Below, piece after piece: positions 10,914-21,944 of a stretch of 64,000 nt of DNA. Source of the DNA: Adiantum capillus-veneris (lineage: Eukaryota > Streptophyta > Polypodiopsida > Polypodiales > Pteridaceae); assembly GCA_014529385.2 (NCBI GenBank), contig CM043942.1:52026274-52090273 (forward strand), given 5' to 3'. Both the position numbers and the translations under genes were made by a program. Numbering within the stretch: position 1 is the first letter of the stretch; each line of letters opens with the position of its first letter. The notes under the pieces are model-generated. The model saw only the letters and a list, made by a program, of their open reading frames with translations, searched no databases and was not told the DNA's origin.

Positions 10914-11891
10914 GTAGGTGAGGATGCTATTGGAGCTATGCTTCTTCAACGAGGTAACAATTCCCACTACATGAAGCCTATCTATTGTGCTAGCAGGGTG
11001 AAGCTAGAGGTGGAAAGATGCTATACTGAGGTGGATCTCATTATGGTAAGTGTGATTTATGCATGTGGAAGGTTTAGGCACTACCTTCTCCCTAAACCAT
11101 TCACATTCCTCACTAGCTACACTCTTCTACCTCAATTGTTGAATAGCCCTACTTTGTCAAAGAGGCTCATGAAGTGGATTATGGAGCTACAGGAATTCCA
11201 ATTCTCTTTTCTTGTTGAGGAGAGTACAAGGGCTACATTGACTGATTTGTTTACCTATAAGGAAATCCCTCTTCTTCTTAAGGAGGATGCAATGAAGAAG
11301 CAACACATGGAAGCTCCTGACATGGACAATGCCTATCTATTGTTTTTTGATGGCTCTTACAGGAAAGCGCATGATGAAGCTTCAGGAGGTGTGGTAATCT
11401 ATGATCGTCAAGGTGCTTTGGTAACTAAAAGGATTTTGAAGCTTACCGCACAAAGCAACAATGAAGCTGAGTATGCTACTTTGGAGAAAGGTCTCAACCT
11501 TTGCCTTGAGCTTGGCATCCATCGTGTGAGGGTAAGAGGTGATGCTCTTTTGGTGGTTAAGCAAGTACTTGGGGTGTGGCAAAGTAAGAATCCAAGGCTG
11601 AAAAATATGTGTTTTCAAGTGAAGAATATGCTTAAGCATTTTGAAGCTTGGAGCTTAAGGCATGTGGACAGGTCTCAAAATGAAGAAGCACATGGTGCAG
11701 CGCAAGCTTCAATTGGGCATTTGTATGTAATAAGGGCTGATTCTCCTCTTTATTTGGGAAGGGAAGATTTAGAGAGGGAGGAAGAGTTTCTACAAGCAGG
11801 TATGCTTCCATCAGAGTTGGAGAAGCCAAAAAAGTACGCCTTCCTACGTCGTGCCAAAAGGTATGCGCTACTTGTGATGCCTTGTATATGA
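10914..11891 (+). CDS. RNase H tether plus archaeal-type RNase H (aRNH) of element B
   Basis: The first part (to about 11260) aligns in layout with the ordinary Ty3 RNase H: GEDAIGAMLLQRG, PIYCASRVK, CYTEVDLIMVSVIYACGRFRHYLL. The usual catalytic Asp positions read VNP and LTSYTLL, so this domain looks inactive. The second part (about 11325-11717) is a separate RNase H: LLFFDGSYRKA (Asp), NNEAEYATLEKGL (Glu), VRVRGDALLVVKQV (Asp). Its final conserved Asp reads His (NEEAHG). A decayed first domain with an added aRNH is the known Tat pattern. The stretch continues toward integrase, and stops appear from 11889 on. Confidence 0.85.
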   Translation, partial: VGEDAIGAMLLQRGNNSHYMKPIYCASRVKLEVERCYTEVDLIMVSVIYACGRFRHYLLPKPFTFLTSYTLLPQLLNSPTLSKRLMKWIMELQEFQFSFLVEESTRATLTDLFTYKEIPLLLKEDAMKKQHMEAPDMDNAYLLFFDGSYRKAHDEASGGVVIYDRQGALVTKRILKLTAQSNNEAEYATLEKGLNLCLELGIHRVRVRGDALLVVKQVLGVWQSKNPRLKNMCFQVKNMLKHFEAWSLRHVDRSQNEEAHGAAQASIGHLYVIRADSPLYLGREDLEREEEFLQAGMLPSELEKPKKYAFLRRAKRYALLVMPCI

Positions 11892-11939
11892 AGGGGGCTG
11901 ATCTTGTGATGAGAAAAGTGCCTTTGGAAAGAGTAAATT

Positions 11940-13079
11940 TACAAAATTTTAGAGGAGAATCATGAGGGTTCTTGTGGTGGTCACTTTGCTTCAAAGATCA
12001 CTTTGCAAAAAGTCTTGCAATAGGGTTATGTGTGGCCAAGTGTTCAACGTGATGTTCATCATTGATGCAAGTCTTGTAAAGAGTGTCAAAGCATGGAAAA
12101 TAGGGTTCTCAAATCATAAATTAGAGGCACCATTGTGGCTTATGATGTGTTTGAGAAGTGGGGTATTGATACAATAGGTCCTCTACCTGTGACAGCTAGA
12201 GGCAAATGTTACATACTTACTGTTGTTGATTATCTATCCAGGTGGGCCGAAGCCAAAGCTGTTAAGCACATCACGAGTAAATATGTTTCCTTATTTATAT
12301 ATGAAGATATTTTCTGCAAATTTGGTATGCCATTGGAGTTACTTTCTGACAAGGGTCCAGGTTTCAGTGGAGAGTTGGTGGATTTTCTATGTGAGAAGCT
12401 TCATGTGCATCACAGGTTTACTACTCCATATTATCCCCAATGCAATGGCATGAATGAAAGGTTTAATGGAGAGCTCATAAGGATGCTTACAAAGATGACA
12501 AGAAACAATGTGAAGACTTGGGATTTAGAGCTACCTTGTGCTCTATGGGCTTACAGGACTGCCATCAAATCAGGTACTGGTTTTTCTCCCTTCCATCTAG
12601 TTTTTGCCAAAGAGGCTTTACTTCCTATTGAGGTGGAGATACCAGCCTTGAAGATGATGATAAATCTTGAAGAAGAGCCCAATGATGAAGTCAAGGAAAG
12701 ACTTTTATATTTGCAACGTGTACAATTGGATAGGGTGTTAGATTTTGAGCATTATGAGCAGGTCTTGAAGAAGAATCAAGCAAAGGCAAATGAGAAGGTA
12801 AAGGACAAGGACATCAAGAAGGGTGACATGGTGCTTCGTTACAATAGTAAGCTTGATAGCAATTTTCAAAAGAAATTTCAAATCAAGTGGCAAGGTCCTT
12901 TCTTGGTCTTAAACGGGTTTCCAAATGGCACATATCAGCTTGCTGACTTGGATGGTACCCCGCATAAAGCACGTGTGAATGGCTACAGGTTGAAGAAGTA
13001 TATTGCAAGGTTGATGACTGTGATTGAGGATGAGCCTTCTTTTGAAGAATTTTCTGATCATGTTTCTAATGATAGATGA
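11940..13079 (+). pseudogene. Integrase of element B
   Basis: The N-terminal zinc-binding part at about 11955-12100 can be read with in-frame stops: CGGHFASKI, then CKSCKEC. The catalytic core is open from 12135: WGIDTIGPLP (Asp), LLSDKGPGFSGEL (Asp), NGMNERFNGEL (Glu), so DDE is complete although SDNG reads SDKG. The C-terminal part includes KKGDMVLRYNSK and WQGPFLVLNGFPNGTYQLADLDG, the GPY/F module. No chromodomain follows. The enzyme would insert element cDNA in the nucleus. The frame stops at 13077, 86 bp before the 3' LTR. Confidence 0.88.
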
Positions 13080-13164
13080 AGTGAAGACTCCCTCATGTGG
13101 TTTACAGGATCTCTTTTGTGCTGCTGACCATGAATGATCTAGCGGGCTGGGGTGTGGCAAACTA

Positions 13165-14035
13165 TGTTGGGTGCATTTTTGACACCCCGTTTTTTGTAAA
13201 TTTGTACATATGGACATGACGCCCGATGTTAAAAGGGCATGTGGGATTTCTTTTTGTGGGTTTTTTAGCTTGCTTTAGCAAGCACATGTACATGCACTAC
13301 AAGTCGCTAGTCTAGTGACATCTGTCGGGCTACTATAAGTGCCCGTGAGTGAGTTTTTTGAAGTGAGCCTTGTATATAACTAAAACTCATGTACAAAATT
13401 AAAAAAAGCTCAGACAAACATCAGAAATTTTCAGGGTTTAGCTCGTTGTGTCTCCTTGGTGCTCTTGGATGCAGTTTTTTGCCCCGACTAGCCTTCTCTA
13501 CGTGTAGTCGTGTTGGGACAGCTTTCTGTTCGCATCAATTTTGCTCATGGAGTCATATGGAATCAATTTTGGTTATCTTTAGCTTTCTCGCCAGTCATTT
13601 TTCAATATTTTTTTCAAGCTTTAAAGTGCCCCAATTGGAGTTGTTCTCTTCAAGTTACGACTAGTTCTCTGCAGGGTTATGGCTATGGCAGCCTAGTGGC
13701 AAATTGTGTGTAGACAGATTCGGAGGGCATGTATCTACGAATTGTTGAATTGATGTTGAATTTATGGGTTTGTGATGTTTGATTATGAAAGGAGAGGCTC
13801 TCATCTTCATCTACATTGGTCGGCGTGTGCTGTAAATCCATGCTTTGACAGTGTTTTGCTCTATGTGACATAGTCTCTTGGGTGGGCGACGGCTAGTAAA
13901 TTCCCAAGGGTCTACTCCTATTGGACTGGTGGTGTTTCAAAAATATTTTTCAAAGATTTTGGTGTCTTGTAGCTCTCTTTCAACGCTCTTGGGTGACAGC
14001 ACTATAGAGGTGTTTCAGTTTGCTTGTTTCCCACA
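13165..14035 (+). repeat. 3' LTR of element B
   Basis: This copy is 871 bp, matches the 5' LTR without its MITE, and starts TGTTGGG. The purine-rich stretch at 13142-13164 (GCGGGCTGGGGTGTGGC) serves as the polypurine tract. The end reads CCCACA, one base short of the expected CCCAACA. Confidence 0.9.
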
Positions 14036-15476
14036 ACGTCTTCTTATCTCCATGCCAACTGTGGTAGTATTTCTCGTGTTTTTGAAGTCTTTTTTGAAGA
14101 GTTTTATGATGGAGAGTGGCTTATGATTGGCCGCTTCCTAAGTACTCTCACTAGACAAGAAGGATGGAGTGATCAAGAATTCAGGAAGATCAGGAAAAAG
14201 GCCTATTACTATTTCCTGAAAGACGGACATTTATGGAAGCAACCGAAGCGCCCAGCAGGGGTACCACAACGAATTATTTGCGACAAAGCGACCCAACAGC
14301 AGGTGATTAAAGAGTTTCATGAAAGTATATGGGCTGGACACAGAGGAGCCTGGGCAACCTTTGTCAAAATTAAAGACCGATATTGGTGGAAAGGTATGTA
14401 CAAAGATGTGGTTCAATTTGTGGAATCATGCTTAATATGTCAACAGTACTCTTCTAATGTGCGACATAGAGATGGGTTGCATCCCACCTATCCACTAGCT
14501 ATGCACTACAAGTGGGTGGTGAAACTTATTACGATGCTAGTAGGAGTGTGGCAGATGAGATATATTGTTCTTTCCAGGGAAGATCTTACAAACCAGGTTG
14601 AAGGCAGAGCTTTGCGTACCAAAGCTACCAGTTCAATATGCAAGTTCTTGCTTGAAGATGTTATCTCTAGGTATGGATGTGTTGGCAGAATTACTGCAGA
14701 TAGAGGAGAGCTAGATGCAGATGAAGCTCGAGAGTTTTTTGCTCGTATGGGCATTAAACTCGCCCTCACCACAGCATATAATCCAGAAGGTAACGGGAAG
14801 AGTGAAAGAGGACATCTGCCTATTGTTAAAGCTTTAGCAAAGGCGTGTGAAGGACATATTGGTGATTGGCCTAAACTCTTGCCATTTGCTTTGTGGGCTG
14901 ATCGCACTACTCACAGTTCAATTACAGGATTTATGCCATTCAAAGTAATGTATGGGCATAAACCCATTATGCCTACAGAGGAAGCACTTACACCTTGGAC
15001 CATAATGCCATGGGAAGAAGGTATGTCTACTGAAGACTTGCTTGCTCTACGTATTCGGCAGCTGGAGAGGCGTCGACAGGATATTGAGCAGGCTAAAGAG
15101 AAGCTTAAGGAGGCAAGATTGAAGAACAAGGCAGCCGTTGATGCATACACTACGACCACATGCTATCAAGGAAGGTGACTGGGTACTTGTTTATGACAGT
15201 AGCTTGGAGAACCAATACTCTGCTATGCGGAAAATGGTGAAAAGGTGGTTTGGACCATATGTGGTGCAACATGTTTTTGATAATGCGACATATCAATTAT
15301 GTGAACCAGATGGTACTATGCTTAAAGTGCCTATAGCAGGAAAAATAATCAAGTTGTTCAAGAAGCGAGAAGGCGAGATTGTTCTTGAAGATTCTCATTC
15401 AGATCCACCTCTAGAGGATCATGTTATGTATACATCATATGATATATCTGATGATGATTTTAATGAAGCTAATTAA
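14036..15476 (+). pseudogene. Integrase of element A
   Basis: The frame interrupted by B resumes at 14036 and runs to 15178. Zinc-binding residues appear as HESIWAGHRGAW and SCLICQQ. The core has RITADRGELDADEAREFF (second Asp) and YNPEGNGKSERGH (Glu). At the first catalytic position the sequence reads WVVKLITM with Lys (codon 14522-14524) where Asp is expected, so the triad is broken. A coiled segment RRRQDIEQAKEKLKEARLK follows. A frameshift near 15150-15178 moves to a frame with GDWVLVYDSSLEN and KRWFGPYVVQHV (GPY/F module), ending at 15474. No chromodomain is visible. Confidence 0.85.
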
Positions 15477-15523
15477 GTGAAATTGGCATAGATCGGAGGC
15501 TGTGCAGGTTCAGAGGGGGTGAA

Positions 15524-16695
15524 TGTCATGCAGCTCCGATCACATGCAAAGAAAGATGCCAGAAAAATGCACATTAAGTTTGTTTGAAGCTTATATGTTT
15601 AATGAACAGTGACTAAGGGCTGGTTGCAGGTCGAGTTCAATGCTGAATGTATGTCAAATGCGGCTGAAAGGGCCAAAACATGCCTTAATGATGCTAAAAA
15701 GTGTTATGCTTGAAGTGAACATGGATGGGGTATTGTGCTCTAAAATTGTAGTGCTCGATGTGCTCTACTGGCCTGTCTTTACGGCTCGTCGATTGGAGCT
15801 ACGATGAAGAAGTTATGGCAGTTTAAAGTTCAAGTCGATTGCAGATCCGTGCCAGATTGGGCAACAGCAGCTGACGGAATAAAAATGAAATGAATGCATC
15901 GGGCTGAAGTGCTCACTTTGTGGAGGACCCATTAGCGATGTCGCTAATGGGTGCCTAGCTAAATTTAGCAAGAGGGGACATGCATCCATAAAAAGAACAA
16001 ATGTGTGGTTTGTTGGGATTTTTTCACCTCATCATCGGAAGGGCTCCTCCTCCTCCTCCTAAGCTTCATACCCTTAAGCTCTTGATAATCCCAAAGCACC
16101 TAATCTCCTCCTCATAAGTGGGGATATTCTTAAGCTTCTCCTCCGAATCTTCAAGCTTGCTTAATCCTCGTAAGCTTAAACCCCTTCATAAGCCATAATC
16201 CAAAGCTCCTAAGCTATCAAGAGCGGAGTTAACCCTCAAGCTTAAGTTTTTTTTTAACCTCTCTTAATCTAATCTATCACCATAAGCTAAGCCTAATCGA
16301 TTTTCTATCTCCTAAACCGAGCCTAATCTTCTAAGATTTCATTACCCGAGTCATAAGCCGTCTTAAACCTTCCCTAAGCCTCATTAGCCATTTGAAATCT
16401 GCTCGAAGCTTATTAACCATTCGAATCGAGGAGCAGAAGGCAAAGTAAGCAGAATTTCATCAATTTCTTGTTTAAGCACCTGATTTAAGCCAGTTTTTCC
16501 TTGTAAGAGCATTTAAGCTTCCATTAGGGATTGATTAATCATGGATTCTGTCGATTAACTGGAAATTAGACGGACTGCTTGTTTTGAATACTATTGTCGG
16601 TAATTGCATCTGCTACACCTTGTTTCCTGCACCTCTCATAGCCAAGGACCCGGTGCCTTCCCGGCTCACCTTTCGCACAATTATCCCCTCGACAG
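15524..16695 (+). repeat. 3' LTR of element A
   Basis: The 1172-bp LTR starts TGTCATGCAGC just after the purine tract CAGAGGGGGTGAA (15511-15523) and ends TCGACA. Its middle (about 16050-16520) is full of AAGCTT and TAAGC motifs. Confidence 0.85.
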
Positions 16696-17545
16696 CACTT
16701 GTTGTTCTTCAATGATGGGCACTTGAAAGTCGGACTCTTCCTGGAGCTCTTCGACTGGTTGTGTTTTTGTTTTTGTAAAGGAGAGTGGCAACAAATCCAA
16801 AGGCGGTTGTTCAGATGTACCTGCCTCTTCTTCAACTTCCGGATGTTTGTCTCTTAGGAGTTGATTTTCTCGCTCATATCCGCTATCTCTTTGAGTAGTT
16901 GCTCTTCTTTTTGGACCCGCATCAAAGCAAGGTCATGCCGCTGTGATTGTTCTAACTTTAGCTCAAGCTCTAGTTCTTTATTCCGTCTCTCCAAAGCTTT
17001 GCATACGCCACTAGTTCCTTTGAGTGAGACGACAGCTGGATTTTCTCGAATTTGTCTTAGAACTGTTGCTTGATCATTGATCCTTTGTTCAGAATATTGC
17101 AAGGAAGCATTTGCTACATCCAGCTATACCTAAAGCTTTTGCATTGACTGAGTAGTGACTATAAGATCATTTGTCACCTTGGCCAGCTGCTCATCTTTTG
17201 TCTTGCAGGCATCGGAGAGTTTGGTGAGAAGCTCTCCTAGCTCTTCCAGTTCCTTCTACTGCTTTTCCTTGTTGAGCTGGTGCTGTATTGCTTCATTCTT
17301 TAGCTACTAGATTTATTATTTTAATTCTGAAATGGTAGTTAATCTATCATCCGGATCCCCTTGTAGAGTGTCGATGACAAGCTCTAGTTCTCTTTCCTTT
17401 GCACCATGGCTAATTGTGGCTGATCTCATTTTATCAGTCATTTGCAGCATCTGCTGGGCATATCCATTCACTTGTAAAATGACCTCATCGATAGGTTCCC
17501 AATCTTCAGGCTCCACTTAGATGATTTGTGAAGTTCCTACCGTGT
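16696..17545 (-). pseudogene. Gene X1, C-terminal coiled-coil part
   Basis: Read on the minus strand from 17545 down, one frame gives PEDWEPIDEVILQVNGYAQQ, then KERELELVIDTLQ, LEELGELLTKLSDACKTK and RNKELELELKLEQSQRHDL. This is a long heptad-rich, Glu/Lys/Leu/Gln-rich coiled coil broken by several stops, many of them TAG that could derive from CAG. The first Met-led pieces are 17516-17316 and 17102-16854. The piece ends abruptly at the LTR of element A, which truncates the gene. I do not recognise the family. It joins conceptually with 20181-21070, 26737-27441 and 41174-41263. Confidence 0.6.
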
Positions 17546-20180
<2,635 letters not shown>

Positions 20181-21070
20181 GAGGTTGCTCTTCTTGTTGC
20201 CCGCCCCGGACCGCCTCATCAGCTTGTGGCTCCTTTTCTTGTTTCGTGGCAGTTGTTTGTGGTAGAGGCCGGGGTTCTACTTCACCTGTAGGCGTTGTAG
20301 TTGCCTCTGATGTGGGTGCTTCTTGAACTTTTGTGGCAGCCTCTTGTTGCTTTTCAGGCTCTTTTAGGCCAACAACTTCTGTTTGTGGTTGTGCAGCTAT
20401 CACAAGTGGTTCTTCTAGAGGCTGATAGCTGCCTCAACCTATTCCTCTTGGGTGGTGGTAGATGGTCCAACTTCGGGTTGTGTTCTCTTAGGTCTTTTGA
20501 AACTGACCTCTTCTTGTTCTTTTAACTGCTCCTCTTCAATTGGTTTGGTAAGTGGTGGAGGACTTGGATGTGGCGTAGGAGGATATCCTTGCTCTCTGTG
20601 TGGTCTTGGAGACATATCTCCCTGTTCTTGAAAATCTTCTTGCTGAGCAGCCACCACTGCTTCCTTTTCTCTTTTTTGTTCTTCAAGATCCTCTTGCAAT
20701 TTTAAGGCTTCAGCTTTGGCGTACATTCACTCTAATAGTTCAGTGGGGTCCTCTGGGGTGGGCTTCAAAGGGTTCTTGGTCCTTGGACCCTTAATCTTGC
20801 TCGGTACCCATTTCGTGGGATCTTCACCCGCTGCCTGATGACTTCTTTCGTATGCATGTTCTTCTCTCTCAAACCTCACCTTCTTCTGTTGTGGCTCCTC
20901 CTGGTGGGCAGCCACTATTGCTCTCTTTTTCATCCTTTCTCTTCGAGTCTTTCTCTCCTCATTGTCAGAGCTCTCGCTACTATGAGCTTTAGAGGATTCC
21001 TCGTCAGATTTTTGCTTTCTTTTTTCTAACCTGGTTGTTCTTTGAGAAGGTGGAGCAGTGAGGATCCAAG
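20181..21070 (-). pseudogene. Gene X1, central charged and proline-rich part
   Basis: On the minus strand from 21070, the frame enters with SQRTTRLEKRKQKSDEESS, then SSESSDNEERKTRRERMKK and EEPQQKKVRFEREEHAYERS. It meets TGA at 20727 directly before ATG, which looks like a read-through frame broken by one base change. It continues with LQEDLEEQKREKEAVVAAQQ and a Pro-rich stretch (HPSPPPLTKP), stops near 20439, and shifts to a frame rich in Glu, Thr and Pro. The upstream 21070 edge is the left target duplication of copia K. The SSE-NEER and QQKKVRF segments are shared with X2 at 50.3-50.6 kb. A nuclear or scaffold role is only a guess. Confidence 0.6.
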
Positions 21071-21720
21071 TGTTAAGTATGGAGCCTGATTTACCCTTGT
21101 AATTTTCTGTGGTAAAAGCGCACATTTGTAAGGCCCCCATTATGAGGAGAAGCCATCGTGCGTGAAGGAAAATCACTCACCGGAAACCAAAATTTTCACG
21201 GACAAGAATCAGGAGCAACTTTAAAGGCCAGACGGAATATTATGGCCAGACGGCGGCCGAAAAGTGGTCAGAAAACAACCGGTCGGTTGGCCGGTGGCCG
21301 GTAGTCAATGGCCGATGGCCGGTGGTCGGAAGTCAATGGACGGTGGCCGGTGGTCGGAAGCCGAATTCAATGGCCGGTGGCCGAATTCAAAGGCGGACTT
21401 GTCTTCTCAAGGGCGGCCACACATGGGCGGATTGGAGGGTCCGATTTGGACTTATTCGCACAAGGGCGGCTACACATGGCTGTCTCTCATAAGAGAGGGC
21501 AGCCCTTTTGGCCTATAAAAGGAGGCCATTTCTACACACATTTCATAGTGTGAAGTTGATGCAACAAGGTGAGTGTGAGGTGGTGAGAGTGAAGCAAGGC
21601 GGGAGCTCCATTAAGGGTATAATCCCTTTGTAAACTACTTCTTGTTTTGAAGTACTAAAGCCATTGAGTGGCTGCTTTTCCGTGGACGTAGCCCACATTG
21701 GGTGAACCACGTATATCGTG

Positions 21721-21787
<67 letters not shown>

Positions 21788-21871
21788 CTATAATCTCGTG
21801 TATATAAATCTGTCTCTCTCCATTAAGTAATCTACTCAATTATCTATTTAGCTACGTCTTATTTCCTAACA
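21071..21871 (+). repeat. 5' LTR of copia K
   Basis: The LTR is 801 bp. TATAAAAGG at 21514-21522 is a plausible core promoter. It contains GGCCGGTGG-type repeats (about 21285-21385) and (CT)30 at 21725-21784. It lacks the 26048-26080 hairpin segment seen in the 3' LTR. Confidence 0.95.
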
Positions 21872-21873
21872 AC

Positions 21874-21885
21874 TGGTATCAGAGC
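21874..21885 (+). promoter_or_regulatory. Primer-binding site of copia K
   Basis: TGGTATCAGAGC two bases after the LTR is the standard complement of initiator Met tRNA used by plant copia elements. Confidence 0.9.
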
Positions 21886-21944
21886 AAGGTTTGCTCGTAG
21901 CTAAATTATCTCAAGGAAAGGATTCCTTGAATTGAGTGGGAGTT

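Larger units (their letters stand above)
4558..14035 (+). mobile_element. Ty3/gypsy element B, Tat-type (two RNase H domains), nested in A
   Basis: LTRs at 4558-5716 and 13165-14035 begin TGTTGGG and end CCCAACA or CCCACA. The left flank ends in ACGT and the right flank starts with ACGT. Removing B plus one ACGT restores the open frame of A across the junction, so B is an insertion into A. The order is LTR, primer site, gag, protease, RT, RNase H, archaeal-type RNase H, integrase, polypurine tract, LTR. RNase H followed by a second RNase H before integrase is the hallmark of the Tat/Ogre lineage of plant gypsy elements. The coding part has several stops and a 2-kb foreign insert, so it is not autonomous now. 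Confidence 0.92.
1..16695 (+). mobile_element. Ty3/gypsy element A, 5'-truncated by the window edge, containing nested element B
   Basis: The first 74 bases match the last 76 bases of a long repeat ending at 16695, so they are the tail of the 5' LTR and 15524-16695 is the full 3' LTR. Between them, read on the plus strand, come a primer-binding site, gag, aspartic protease, RT, RNase H and integrase, the order of Ty3/gypsy. The body is split by element B (4558-14035). Without B, A would be about 7.2 kb including the part seen here. Many in-frame stops and frameshifts, and lost RNase H and integrase catalytic residues, mark it as dead. Its 3' end cuts into minus-strand gene X1. The 5' target duplication lies outside the window. 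Confidence 0.88.

Noticed and set aside
14911-15159. Minus-strand ORF opposite integrase of A
   Set aside because: It is a shadow of the integrase coding frame.
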